Positions 7,805-16,889 of a stretch of DNA of 64,000 bases are shown piece by piece; the first letter of the stretch is position 1, and the number at the start of each line of letters is the position of its first letter. Location of the stretch: NCBI RefSeq assembly GCF_043194295.1, contig NZ_JBAFVK010000008.1. The stretch is one strand, 5' to 3'. This DNA is from Xanthobacter autotrophicus (GTDB taxonomy: Bacteria; Pseudomonadota; Alphaproteobacteria; Rhizobiales; Xanthobacteraceae). The notes below the pieces were generated by a model, which saw only the letters and a list, made by a program, of their open reading frames with translations, had not been told where the DNA came from and searched no databases. A program made the translations under genes and the position numbers.

Positions 7805-9247
7805 TCAGCGGGACTTCACCAGCGACCAGAAGCCGGATTTTCGACCGTGGGCCTTTTCCAGGCTGGCACGGTAGTCCGCATGAGACACCCAATCCTTGAG
7901 TGTGCCGGCCTCTGCGGCGGCGCCGGGCGTCAGTTCGTCGAGCCGGGCGAGGTGGCGCGCCGCATGCGGATAGGCCTTGGAGCGGGCACGGGCGAGGATG
8001 TCGTCCAAAAGTGCTCGGTACAGGATGGTGGAGGCCAGGGGGTGATCGGCTGCCAGCGCGTCGGCCACCGGCGGCAACATATAATATTGGCGGCCCTCCC
8101 ATTCGCCCCGGTGCGCGATCACAAGTCCGGCGGCGAGATCGAGCCGCGGCCATTCCATGAGGAATGCGAGCGCGTTGTAGATGTGCCCGGAGGCAAGCGC
8201 GTGGGCAAAGGCCCGGTCGAGGGTGGGAAAGTCCTCGAAATCGGGAAGCGCGGCGATGTATTCGCGCAGGATGCCGGCATCGAGCGAAGCCTCGAACGCC
8301 GACCAGCGCAGCGCCTGCGCATCACCCTTCCTGTCAAGCGCTTCCAGGATCTTCGCCTCGATGCTGGTGCGTCGCGAGAACGGGTCAGGGTCCGGCCCCA
8401 GCCCATCGGCAAGATCCATGGCTGACAGATAGGCGATCCGCCGGGATGCGGGACGGTGGATCCAGTCGAGCGCCTCTTGCGCCCGGCCTGCCTCCAGCAG
8501 GCGTGTGGCAACGTCGATGGTGTCCTGCAGGTTCGGAGGCTTCTTCGCCTCCAGGGCGATCAGCCCGTCGAGATCGCCGAGCTTCTCGGCGATGATCTGA
8601 CGGATCTCGCGAACTTGCGAGCCATTCGAAAAATGGTTGCGATGCGCCGTCGCGTCCTGCGCACGCTGGTGCGCATCGAGATCGGCATCCCAAGCGCAAA
8701 GCGTGCCCCTCGGCAGGTGGTCCGCCACAGCCCGCGCGACATCCACCAGATAGCCATGGGACGTGTTTCCCAACGCCGCCATGATCCGCGCCGGCAATTG
8801 CGTGGCATCGGCCTGCGCAAGCCTCGGCGTCAGCATGCCGGCGGCGGTGATGGCCTGGTCATAGACACTCTGGATACGGCCGGAGGAATCGTCGATCCGC
8901 TCGAACACGCTCTCATGGGTGGCGATGAAGCGCAGCAGCCGATCGAGGGCCATCACCGGCGAGGCCTCCCCCAGCTCGTCGCAGATCACCGCGACGGTCG
9001 TGGCCAGGTCGTCGCGGAAGGCCCGCGCCCTCTCCCAGTCGATGAAGCCGCGCGCTTTTTCCAGAGCGGACAGGCGCTGATCGACAATCCCGGCGATGGC
9101 GTCGGGCCCCTTCTGCCCGGCCAGCGCCGCCGAGACCAGCCTGCGGAACGGCACGCTGCGCTCCGCCTCGTCCAGCACCAGCCGCGCCAGCTTCGCGGCA
9201 CCCAGGGCCGTCAAGGCTTCGATGGAAAGGGCGGGCTTGCGCACCAT
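7805..9247 (-). CDS. DUF6880 family protein
   Basis: A 480-residue, mostly helical protein starting MVRKPALSIEALTALGAAKL. It has repeated Ala/Leu-rich helical pairs of tetratricopeptide-like appearance, and a C-terminal YRALLDDILARARSKAYPHA..HLARL segment that I associate with DUF6880. Members usually span 400-500 residues and have no known activity. The frame is open 39 codons further upstream but with unlikely Arg/His-rich sequence, so the ATG at 9247 is preferred. It lies upstream of the DUF932 gene on the same strand with an 85-nt gap before that gene's leader. The family name is from memory and moderately certain. Confidence 0.75.
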   Translation of the reverse strand: MVRKPALSIEALTALGAAKLARLVLDEAERSVPFRRLVSAALAGQKGPDAIAGIVDQRLSALEKARGFIDWERARAFRDDLATTVAVICDELGEASPVMALDRLLRFIATHESVFERIDDSSGRIQSVYDQAITAAGMLTPRLAQADATQLPARIMAALGNTSHGYLVDVARAVADHLPRGTLCAWDADLDAHQRAQDATAHRNHFSNGSQVREIRQIIAEKLGDLDGLIALEAKKPPNLQDTIDVATRLLEAGRAQEALDWIHRPASRRIAYLSAMDLADGLGPDPDPFSRRTSIEAKILEALDRKGDAQALRWSAFEASLDAGILREYIAALPDFEDFPTLDRAFAHALASGHIYNALAFLMEWPRLDLAAGLVIAHRGEWEGRQYYMLPPVADALAADHPLASTILYRALLDDILARARSKAYPHAARHLARLDELTPGAAAEAGTLKDWVSHADYRASLEKAHGRKSGFWSLVKSR

Positions 9248-9781
9248 GGCGAGGCTTCCGGCAATGTCGACCGCATGCCTATGTCCTGATCTGCGTCGGA
9301 TGTCGACGGCTGCCGGATCGCGTGGATGCCCAAAACCGCGCTCATGACCACACGGGGCGGCCATTATTGGAACGCCGGACTTGCCGACTGGTCGAAAAGG
9401 GGCCCTGACACGAATCGGTGAACGCCGATATACGCTCTATTATCTGAAGCTAGCGGGAGCGGCAGAAGAGCCGTAAGCCCTGGAGCGCTAGGGGGTTAAC
9501 CTTTGCCTCCATGCCGCCCACGCAACGGGCAAGGTGCGCCGGGAGTGTGGGAGGCTTGGTCGCGCCAGCAGCAGACATTGGCCGGGCGCCAGTTTTCAGA
9601 CATTCGGCAGGGCGAGGCAGCCCCGACTGATTTCGACCCGATGCAGGCTTACGACGAGTTCGACGCCACGCGCTCAACCGCAATGTCCAAAGCGGGCCAG
9701 TTTCCAAGCTCAGTTTGAACGACGTCTCATCGAAATAGGGTGGCGATATGGCGTCACCAAGCAGGAACGTAGGGGCAAGAG
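9248..9781. other. Intergenic stretch without a supported gene
   Basis: No frame in this 534-bp stretch looks coding. It contains scattered AGACATT-type words that recur in other non-coding parts of the window (about 9587, 11868, 12012, 44104), which may be decayed repeats. The likely divergent promoters for the DUF6880 gene and the exported protein should lie here, but I cannot place them. Confidence 0.35.
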
Positions 9782-10159
9782 ATGCATTCCACCATGATGG
9801 CTGGCCGCAACAATTTGGCGAGAAGGTGCGGGCGGCAGACCCGCTCCAAATCGTTGCTGCTCGGGTGCCTATTTGCGGCCGTGCTGTCGGTGCCGGCCGG
9901 CGCGAAGGATCTTCAGCTTGCCGGAAAGTTTGCCTTCCCGACGGATGGCAATCTGGAGAAGGCGTCGTGCGTCCGGCTCACGCAGGCGACGGCATTGCGT
10001 CTCGCATCGTCCCCTTACCAATGCGAGCGCACGCCTCTCTCGTCGGGAAAGACCGCGCTGTTGTGCTCGCGCCCGCCGGGCGGCCGCGGCGGCTATATGG
10101 TTTTCGACACTAAGGCGGCGTGCGACAGCGAGCGAAAGGATCAGGCGAACGCCGAGTAG
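9782..10159 (+). CDS. Small exported protein, unknown function
   Basis: A 125-residue frame with a probable Sec signal peptide: basic residues to about position 22, hydrophobic SLLLGCLFAAVLSVP, and a cleavage-like AGA-KD near residue 41. The mature part is about 85 residues with four cysteines (ASCVR, PYQCER, LLCSR, AACDSE), suggesting one or two disulfides in the periplasm. I recognise no family. ATG codons at 9782, 9794 and 9797 are all possible starts. It sits alone between the island core and an IS1182-family element. Confidence 0.6.
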   Translation: MHSTMMAGRNNLARRCGRQTRSKSLLLGCLFAAVLSVPAGAKDLQLAGKFAFPTDGNLEKASCVRLTQATALRLASSPYQCERTPLSSGKTALLCSRPPGGRGGYMVFDTKAACDSERKDQANAE

Positions 10160-10324
10160 CCGTCGCTGAGCCCGCGTGCCGAGGTCAGGGCCGCCTGGCG
10201 ATGGCGGCTCCCTCAACCCGGATCTGCACCCTTCAGAACCGCACGACGGCTACGTAGTGCTATTGGCCCAATTAATAGCGTGGCCTCGGAAAATGTCAGG
10301 CTTAGCGCCTCTAAGCGCCGATGT

Positions 10325-10340
10325 CGTTGAAAAAGTCGGC
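10325..10340. repeat. Left terminal inverted repeat of the IS1182-family element
   Basis: CGTTGAAAAAGTCGGC; its exact reverse complement lies at 11831-11846. Confidence 0.85.
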
Positions 10341-10390
10341 GCTGGAGGCCCGCTGACAGGGGCGTTGGTGTCGGGCGTGCGCCTCCTCCT

Positions 10391-11775
10391 TCACGCCGTC
10401 GCCGCTCTCGGCCCATCGGGTAGCAGCTTTGCGAGCTTCCTGAGGTTCTGGGCGGCGGCCGCGAGGTGGAACTCGTCCTGGGCTCCGTTGGGCCCGCGTA
10501 GTCGCAGGCGGTCGAGCCTCAAAATGCGCTTGAGGTGAGCGAAGAGCATCTCAACCTTCTTCCGCTGCCGGCGTGAGGTGACGTAGTCGTCCGTAGCGGC
10601 GATGTCCCTCGCCATGTCTCGGGCCCCTTCGTGGATCGAACGCGGGATTTTGCGGGCGGGCGTATTGGGACAGCACTTCGGCTTCAATGCGCAAACCTCA
10701 CAGTCCAGTTTGCTAGCGCGGTACCGCATCATGCCGTCATCGTCGACAAGCGGACGCGGCATCCGGTAGGCCTTCTGCCGCTGCCGCAACGGCTTGCCGG
10801 CCGGACAGATATAGGCATCCGCATCGCGATCGTAGGTGAAGTCCGACCGGCTGAAGGTGCCGTCCTGCCGGTCGGATTTGTCGAACACCGGGATGTGCGG
10901 CTCGATCCCGCGCTCGTGGACCAGCTAGGCGAGGTTCTTGGCCGAACCATAGGCGCTGTCGGCGGCGAGGCGCACAGGCCACAGGTCGAAGCGATCCTGG
11001 GTGCGCTCGATCATGGTGCGCGATGCCCCGACCTCCGCCTGCCGGATGGCGCGGCAGGCCTCCACATCGACGATGACGGCGTGATCGAGGTCGATCAGGT
11101 AGTTGGTGGCGTAAGCGAAGAAGGCATGGCCTTTCAGGGCTCCGGTCCATTGCGCCGCCGGATCGACCTGGAGACGAACTTCGGCTTCACCTCGCTCGCT
11201 GCGCCCCAGGCGGCCTCGTCGAGCGTGTCGAGATATTCCCGGACCGAACGGCGCGTCTCGGCGAGACCCTCCCAGTTCACCTGTTCCGAGGCCGCGGCGG
11301 ACCGCTGCTTGTTGGCATCGGTCTTGATCAGGCTGGCATCGACGGCGAAACCCTCGCCGCCGACCAGCCCCTCTTCGATGCAACGCCGCACCGTGGTTTC
11401 GCACAGCTCCCGCAGCAGGTCACTGTCGCGGAAGCGTCCGTGGCGGTTCTTGGAGAAGGTGGAGTGGTCGGGCACAGCGCCTTCGAGGCCGAACCGGCAG
11501 AACCACCGATAGGCAAGGTTGAGATGGACCTCTTCGCACAGCCGCCGCTCCGAACGAATGCCGAAGCAATAGCCGATGAGCAGCATCCGGATCATCAACT
11601 CGGGATCGATCGAAGGCCGGCCCGTCTCGCTATAGAACGGCTTGAGGTGCGCCCGGATGCCAACAAGGTCGACGAACCTGTCGATGGCCCGCACGAGGTG
11701 GCCGGCAGGAACATGGCGTTCGAGGCTGAACTCGTAGAACAGCGCCTCCTGCATCACCATCCGCTCGCCCATCAT
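10391..11775 (-). pseudogene. IS1182-family transposase, frameshifted and with an in-frame stop
   Basis: The N-terminal part (11775 down to about 11150) reads YEFSLERHVPAGHLVRAIDR, GRPSIDPELMIRMLLIGYCF, VPDHSTFSKNRHGRF and GFAVDASLIKTDAN, the IS1182/IS5-type DDE transposase. Near 11140-11180 the frame shifts to one that continues AAQWTGALKGHAFFAYATNY and HAVIVDVEA. That frame meets a TAG at 10925-10927 within KNLA-stop-LVHERG, where TGG would be expected. It then resumes through DYVTSRRQRKKVEMLFAHLK to the normal C-terminus. Two independent lesions mean the copy cannot make a full transposase. Confidence 0.85.
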
Positions 11776-11830
11776 CTGCCCGGCCTCCCATTACAGGACA
11801 ACTGAATCAGGACTTCACCCCTGCAGCGAT

Positions 11831-11846
11831 GCCGACTTTTTCAACG
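11831..11846. repeat. Right terminal inverted repeat of the IS1182-family element
   Basis: GCCGACTTTTTCAACG, the exact reverse complement of 10325-10340. Confidence 0.85.
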
Positions 11847-12407
11847 GAATCCGCCAGAAGCGGACATTGGCGGGCGGGCGTAAGCGGACCTTCAGGTGTT
11901 GCCCCGATCGGCGTCCGCTTTCAAAGCCGAAGTTACCTTACGAGCCGTTCAGCAGCCGCCGCAGCGACCAACTCGTTGCGGTCTTGAGCCAAGAGGGTGA
12001 GCACTTGATGCGGACATTTGGCGTTCTATGCCACCCGCAGCTTCATCGCGAACCCAACCGGCCAAAAGATGGGTGCACAGCGGGACTGATCCCCCCGTTC
12101 TGCGCTGGTTGCCAACTTCCGTCAGCTCCCAGCCCATTGCGCGCGACTGCGCCCTTGAAGTCATCCACTTCTCATCGTCGCGCCTGCGGCAAGGGTATCC
12201 AGCTTCATAATATTCGTGAATATTCAATGACGTGGCCGTCCAATCAATACTACATTTCAGATGACCTTGCGGAGGCTTCGCAACTGCTCTGTCGTGCATG
12301 CGCCCTCGCCATCACGAATCCCCGCAGATGTATATTGACATTTTATGCAATTAATCGTTGAAATTCTCGCGAGATACTCCCGAATTTCATCGAGGTCGGA
12401 GGGGGCG
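11847..12407 (+). promoter_or_regulatory. Upstream region of the LodA-like fusion gene
   Basis: This 561-bp non-coding stretch becomes AT-rich after about 12200, unlike its surroundings. It holds a perfect palindrome with 7-bp arms (AATATTC, GT, GAATATT) at 12209-12224, a candidate operator. It also holds a consensus -35 hexamer TTGACA at 12335-12340; the matching -10 is weak. The AT bias suggests the oxidase locus and its promoter were acquired together. The first 350 bp contain nothing I can name. Confidence 0.4.
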
Positions 12408-15400
12408 ATGGCAATTGCACGCGTGGCGATTCATCCTGCGATCGGCATCATGCGGGTCGGTAACAGCGAAGACGGCTATTTCGTTGGCCCTGAAGTTCCT
12501 GGCGCGCGCATCCGGGCGGAAGGCGGCTTCAAAGATAACGACGGTACGTCGAGCAAGGTCAAGCGCGAAGCCGCACGGTTCCGGGTTTTCAGTTTCGACG
12601 AAACCGGCGCCTGTGTCGGCGAGTTGTCGCCTACCGATGGGCAGATCGAATGGTCGGTGACGCTCGCCAACACCAAGGCCGAATGGGACCGGTTCGAGGG
12701 CACCAGCGGCGAGGAACTGCCGATCAACGGCCGGCGGCCCGGTGCCTACCGGAATCGCGATGTCGGCGACCTCGATACCGACGACGGCCGCAGGGCCAGG
12801 GATCAGCTCAAGATCACGCCTCAAGCCGTAACACTTCAGGGTCCCAATCAGCGCGGAGCGTTCGACGACGGCCGGTTCTTCGATATGGTGGTCCCGCTCG
12901 GCGAGGCGCGGACCGATGAAGACGGCCGCCTCTTGGTCTTGGGTGGGCGCGGCGTTTCCGCGCCGTATATGCCGGGCCAACGCATCTCGAACTATGCGAA
13001 CAATGACTGGTGGCACGATGACGTCAGCGACGGCCCGGTCACTGCGAAGGTGAAGCTCGGTGACGGCCGCGAGCTTGTGGCCGATCCTGCCTGGGTGATC
13101 TGCGCGCCGCCCGACTTCTCGCCCGACACCATCAATGTCGTCACCCTGTTCGACGTAGTCGTCGACACCGCCATCAAGGCCGGCTTCGCCAAGGCGCCCA
13201 AAGAAATTGACTTCTATCGCGACATCCAGCCGATCCTGAACCGGGGGCTGCAGGCCGCCTGGACCAGCGGCCGGGCGTATGAGGGCCATGCTAGCAGTGA
13301 CATGTTCGACTGGCAGATTCTCGGCAATCCCGCGAAGGAGACGAAAAAGGCCCGCGAGGCGATGCTGGCGCGCATCCGCAACCCGCATCTGACCGGCGCC
13401 GAGGCCGTGGCGCAGGCCAACGAGCGCTTCATGCCCGCCCTTGCGGGCGACAATGGCGACTGCGCCGACGGCAAGCCCGATCATTGGTTGCACCTGACGG
13501 TCACGCAATACGACATGCTGGTCCGCTGGACGAAGGGCGACTTCAAGACCGGGACGCCTGTCCAGGTCGATAATCGCATCACGCCCGAAGGTCTCGACAG
13601 GGCCGCACTGGAGGCGTGCGCCGGCGGGGCCTTCTATCCGGGAATCGAGGCGGGCTGGATCACCCGCAATCCCGCTTCATACGTCGCGATGGGGCGGCTC
13701 GACCCGGCAAAATTCGTGGCGGGCGACCTCACCAAGCGCATGGCAGTGCCGTGGCAGGCCGACTTCTTCGAATGCAACACGTGGTGGTGGCCGGCGCAGC
13801 GTCCGGATTACGTGGTGCCGGCGGACGTCTACCGACGGATCGAGCAGATCGAGGCTGAACTCGCCAATGCCGCTCTGGGCACGACCGGCGGGGATCAGGT
13901 GATCCGCGACGAACTCACCAGCGAACGTGCGACGCTCATTAAGCGACGCGAGCTCTGGAGCCGCGGCCTCGCCGACCCGGACGCCGCCAGCTTGGCCGTA
14001 CACGACGGTGACCATGCGATGGTAAAGGCGTGGAACAGGCTCGGGTTCGTCGTGGCGATCGCGGATGACGGCACGCCCTATAAGGTGGACGGCGAGCCAG
14101 TCCTGCTGGAGACCGACCGTGCGCTCGGCTCCGACATGAGCCTCGCCGAAGCCTTCTATCGGCTGGTCAACATCGAGCGTTTCCCCGAGTTCAGGCCGAT
14201 GGCGAAGCTCATCGCCGAGGAGATGCTGAGCAAGGCGAACTACGGGGCTGATTCGCTACTTTTGCCGTTCCCCTACACGGTCGACGCGTTCCGCGCCCGC
14301 ATGAACGCCATCTACGACGGCGACGTTGCGGTCATGGACGACCCGGTCGGCCTTACCAAATATTCAAAGGCGACGGTCGTGGAGAACCTGCGCCAGAAGG
14401 CGCCGATGAACCTCGTCGATGGGGCATGGCTTGCCAACATCATGTCGGTCGGCCCGTGCGACGACGTGCGGGCCCGGTTGTTCTCGATCTGGAACGACGA
14501 GGTCGGCAACGGCACGACCGAACTCAACCACTGCAACGTCTATGACGCGCTGCTTCGCAGCGTCGATGTCTACCTGCCGCCGATCACCACGGAGGCTTTC
14601 CGTGATCTCGACTTCATTCCGTCGGCCTGGGAAAGTCCGGTGTTCCAGGTAGCGGTCGGGATGTTTCCCGAGAGCTTCTTTCCGGAACTGCTCGGGATGA
14701 CGCTTTACCTGGAGTGGGAAGCGACGCCGACCCTGTTACCTGCAGCCAAGTTCTACCAGGGGATTGGCATCGATCCGCAATTCTACCGGATGCACGCCGG
14801 GATCGACAACGTCACCACCGGCCACGGCGCCTTGGCGCGTGAAGCGATCGAGCTTCACCTGGACGAAGTCCGCCGTGGGGGTGGTGACGACGCAGTCCAG
14901 GCCGAGTGGCGTCGGATATGGAACGGCTATGTGGCCTGGTCCACTCTCGGCACCTTCGGAAAGGACCTTGGCGTCTATCTCGACAAATTCGAGGGCAACG
15001 CTGGCGTACCGACCCCGGATTACGCCCGCGCCCGCATGGCCGATCTCATCCGCAAAAAGGCACAGTATGCCCGCACCGCGCACGGTGCGAGGGTGCTCGG
15101 CGCCAAGCCCCTCGGCGAGTTGTTCGCCGATCCCGATGCGCTGATGGATGCGCTAGCAGCCTCGACGCTGGTCAATCCCGACAGCCCGCGCGACAGCAAG
15201 TTCATCACCGATACGATCAGCTTCCGCGGCCCCATGTACAAGGTGTTCAATCCGAAGGAACTGGACGTCGTCCTCGACTGGATCGGCAGCCTGCGGAAGG
15301 AGGCGCCGCCCAGTCCGGGGCCGGCGCCGGGCAAGAGCGCGGATCGCGTCTTCAAGGTGATCAGCGACCACATCGCTCGCGCCGCCCAGGCGCCGGAGCA

Positions 15401-15770
15401 CAAAGAGCCGATGCTCCCCGATCCGGCGGGCAAGCCGAAGGCGCTTGCCGACTGGTTCGCGGCGGGCGACGTCGACGCCTTGATGACCGCCCTGGCTGCA
15501 AGCCGGTATATCGTGGCTGGCAACGCTGACGGCAGCCAGCTGATTACCATCTTCACCGGCCAGATGGTCGGGGTGCTGACAGCCGACGAGGTCGACGCCT
15601 TCCGCAGCTGGATCAAGGACCGGTGCCCGGCGCGGGGCGCGCACGTCGCGGCCGGCCTCTTCATTGAGAAGGTGAACTTCGCCCTGCCGAACCTGCTTGC
15701 GCCGGATGATCGGGAGGCGGTGCCCTACGGTGTCCGTCGCCAGCACATCGGCGTCGGGTCCCTGCACTAG
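12408..15770 (+). CDS. LodA/GoxA-type quinone oxidase fused to a heme-oxygenase-like diiron domain
   Basis: A 1120-residue protein. Residues 1 to about 560 are a LodA/GoxA oxidase, a family using cysteine tryptophylquinone (CTQ) to deaminate amino acids with release of ammonia and hydrogen peroxide. Signatures are VAIHPAIGIMRVGNSEDGYF, VPLGEARTDEDGRLLVLGG and WWHDDVSDGPVTAKVKL. Candidate CTQ residues are C456 (in QADFFEC) and W517 (in RRELWSRG); D452 sits four residues before the cysteine, as in LodA. Residues about 600-860 resemble iron-containing redox enzymes of the heme-oxygenase-like superfamily, with candidate ligands E698, H708, E769, H796, D800 and H806. The last 220 residues hold a duplicated module. 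LodA proteins are normally about 650-800 residues, so this is a fusion. Start set by GGAGGGGG just upstream. Confidence 0.9.
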   Translation: MAIARVAIHPAIGIMRVGNSEDGYFVGPEVPGARIRAEGGFKDNDGTSSKVKREAARFRVFSFDETGACVGELSPTDGQIEWSVTLANTKAEWDRFEGTSGEELPINGRRPGAYRNRDVGDLDTDDGRRARDQLKITPQAVTLQGPNQRGAFDDGRFFDMVVPLGEARTDEDGRLLVLGGRGVSAPYMPGQRISNYANNDWWHDDVSDGPVTAKVKLGDGRELVADPAWVICAPPDFSPDTINVVTLFDVVVDTAIKAGFAKAPKEIDFYRDIQPILNRGLQAAWTSGRAYEGHASSDMFDWQILGNPAKETKKAREAMLARIRNPHLTGAEAVAQANERFMPALAGDNGDCADGKPDHWLHLTVTQYDMLVRWTKGDFKTGTPVQVDNRITPEGLDRAALEACAGGAFYPGIEAGWITRNPASYVAMGRLDPAKFVAGDLTKRMAVPWQADFFECNTWWWPAQRPDYVVPADVYRRIEQIEAELANAALGTTGGDQVIRDELTSERATLIKRRELWSRGLADPDAASLAVHDGDHAMVKAWNRLGFVVAIADDGTPYKVDGEPVLLETDRALGSDMSLAEAFYRLVNIERFPEFRPMAKLIAEEMLSKANYGADSLLLPFPYTVDAFRARMNAIYDGDVAVMDDPVGLTKYSKATVVENLRQKAPMNLVDGAWLANIMSVGPCDDVRARLFSIWNDEVGNGTTELNHCNVYDALLRSVDVYLPPITTEAFRDLDFIPSAWESPVFQVAVGMFPESFFPELLGMTLYLEWEATPTLLPAAKFYQGIGIDPQFYRMHAGIDNVTTGHGALAREAIELHLDEVRRGGGDDAVQAEWRRIWNGYVAWSTLGTFGKDLGVYLDKFEGNAGVPTPDYARARMADLIRKKAQYARTAHGARVLGAKPLGELFADPDALMDALAASTLVNPDSPRDSKFITDTISFRGPMYKVFNPKELDVVLDWIGSLRKEAPPSPGPAPGKSADRVFKVISDHIARAAQAPEHKEPMLPDPAGKPKALADWFAAGDVDALMTALAASRYIVAGNADGSQLITIFTGQMVGVLTADEVDAFRSWIKDRCPARGAHVAAGLFIEKVNFALPNLLAPDDREAVPYGVRRQHIGVGSLH

Positions 15771-15773
15771 GAG

Positions 15774-16781
15774 ATGCGGGATCAGGTGACGGTATTCGGT
15801 ACAGGCGTCGCCGGCTTGTCGGCGGCGCTTGCGCTTCAGGCCGGTGGCACGCGGATATTGATGGTGGAGCGCGGGAGCCCGCGCCCGAGCGATGCTCGGG
15901 AGGTCGTCGGCGACGAGTTCTTCAGGTTGATGGCCGCGGCAGGCCATCCAGACCTGCGCAGCGAACTTCAGCCGCTGATCCCTGTCGACGCGATCACGAC
16001 CCATTGGCCCGGCAATTCAGGGCTGGACTGGGCCGCGGTCTTCCGGCCAGCCGAGCGCCGATGGGCGATCGACCGGTCGGCGCTGGAAGCCGCACTTCGA
16101 CGGTCGGTCCTAGCCCACGGAATTGAAATAGCCCCCGGCGGCGACAAGCTTCGGCCGGACGAGATCCGAGGTCTGGTTGTCGACGCGACAGGACGAGCTG
16201 CGGCCGTGGCGCGCCGAATAGGCGCAAGACTCGTGCCGATCACCGGCTTGGTCGCCATTTCGGCTCGAGGGCATTTCGCCTGGCCCACCACGCCCGTCGT
16301 CGAAGCCGGCCCGGATGGCTGGTGGTTCGCGATCGGCGGTGATCAGGCGGCAACGACCTATTTCACCGATGCGGCCGAGGCGGCAACGATCCAGACGGCC
16401 GAGAATCTCGCAGCTCGTCTGGCGAAGACCGTTTTGTTGTCGGGACATTTCGCAGTCGACATCTCCGTTGGCCTGACGCGATCATCAGCGGCATCAAGCT
16501 ATCTGGAGCCTTGCGGGGGCGCTTCCTGGGCCGCGGTCGGGGATGCGGCGCTGGCGCGCGATCCGCTAGCCTCACACGGGCTGACCTTCGCGGTGCAATC
16601 CGCGCTTCATCTCAAGGCGGCCTGCATGACGGAAACGTTTGACGCCGAGACCTATCTTCAGCCGGTTTCGGTCGAGATCGCGCGTTATCGGATCGCGCGC
16701 CAGCGGCTCTACCTGGCCGGCGCGGAAGCGTTCGATCGGCCATTTTGGCGGGCTCGCGCTTCTTTGACGACTGCGGGCTGA
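15774..16781 (+). CDS. LodB-like FAD-dependent protein
   Basis: A 335-residue flavoprotein with the N-terminal dinucleotide-binding motif FGTGVAGLSAALAL followed by the acidic end of the fold (MVERG), and the late FAD-contact motif WAAVGDAALARDPLASHGL. This pattern belongs to the halogenase/geranylgeranyl-reductase-like group that includes LodB. LodB is needed to form the CTQ cofactor of its partner LodA. The gene begins 3 bp after the LodA-like stop, which indicates translational coupling. LodB proteins are usually a little longer (about 360-380), and an IS remnant begins 13 bp past the stop, so a slightly clipped C-terminus is possible. LodB assignment rests on family motifs plus context. 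Confidence 0.85.
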   Translation: MRDQVTVFGTGVAGLSAALALQAGGTRILMVERGSPRPSDAREVVGDEFFRLMAAAGHPDLRSELQPLIPVDAITTHWPGNSGLDWAAVFRPAERRWAIDRSALEAALRRSVLAHGIEIAPGGDKLRPDEIRGLVVDATGRAAAVARRIGARLVPITGLVAISARGHFAWPTTPVVEAGPDGWWFAIGGDQAATTYFTDAAEAATIQTAENLAARLAKTVLLSGHFAVDISVGLTRSSAASSYLEPCGGASWAAVGDAALARDPLASHGLTFAVQSALHLKAACMTETFDAETYLQPVSVEIARYRIARQRLYLAGAEAFDRPFWRARASLTTAG

Positions 16782-16794
16782 TTTTGAGCGTGGG

Positions 16795-16889
16795 TGACCT
16801 GAGACCCTGATCCTCCTCCAGATTTAGGTAGAGTCCGTCGATCATGGAGACGGACGATGCGAGCCTCACGGTTCACAGAGGAACAGATC
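16795..16889 (+). mobile_element. IS3-family end fragment
   Basis: Starts with TGACCTGAGACCC, like IS3-family (IS407-type) left ends, and runs into the first codons of orfA, MRASRFTEEQI. The expected continuation (IGILREHEAG-type) is absent, so only about 95 bp of the element remain. The junction near 16889 joins unrelated sequence. Confidence 0.6.

Larger units (their letters stand above)
10325..11846 (-). mobile_element. IS1182-family insertion sequence, inactivated
   Basis: A 1522-bp element bounded by a perfect 16-bp terminal inverted repeat (10325-10340 and 11831-11846). It carries a single transposase frame on the minus strand, broken by one frameshift and one stop codon. I cannot delimit a target duplication with confidence. 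Confidence 0.85.

Noticed and set aside
13779..13790. The WWW stretch (459-461) next to C456 as the CTQ tryptophan
   Set aside because: In LodA the cross-linked Trp lies about 65 residues after the Cys. W517 fits that distance; the adjacent tryptophans do not.
15102..15770. Cytochrome c domain at the end of the LodA-like fusion
   Set aside because: No CxxCH heme-binding motif is present, so only a distant resemblance in the final helix remains.
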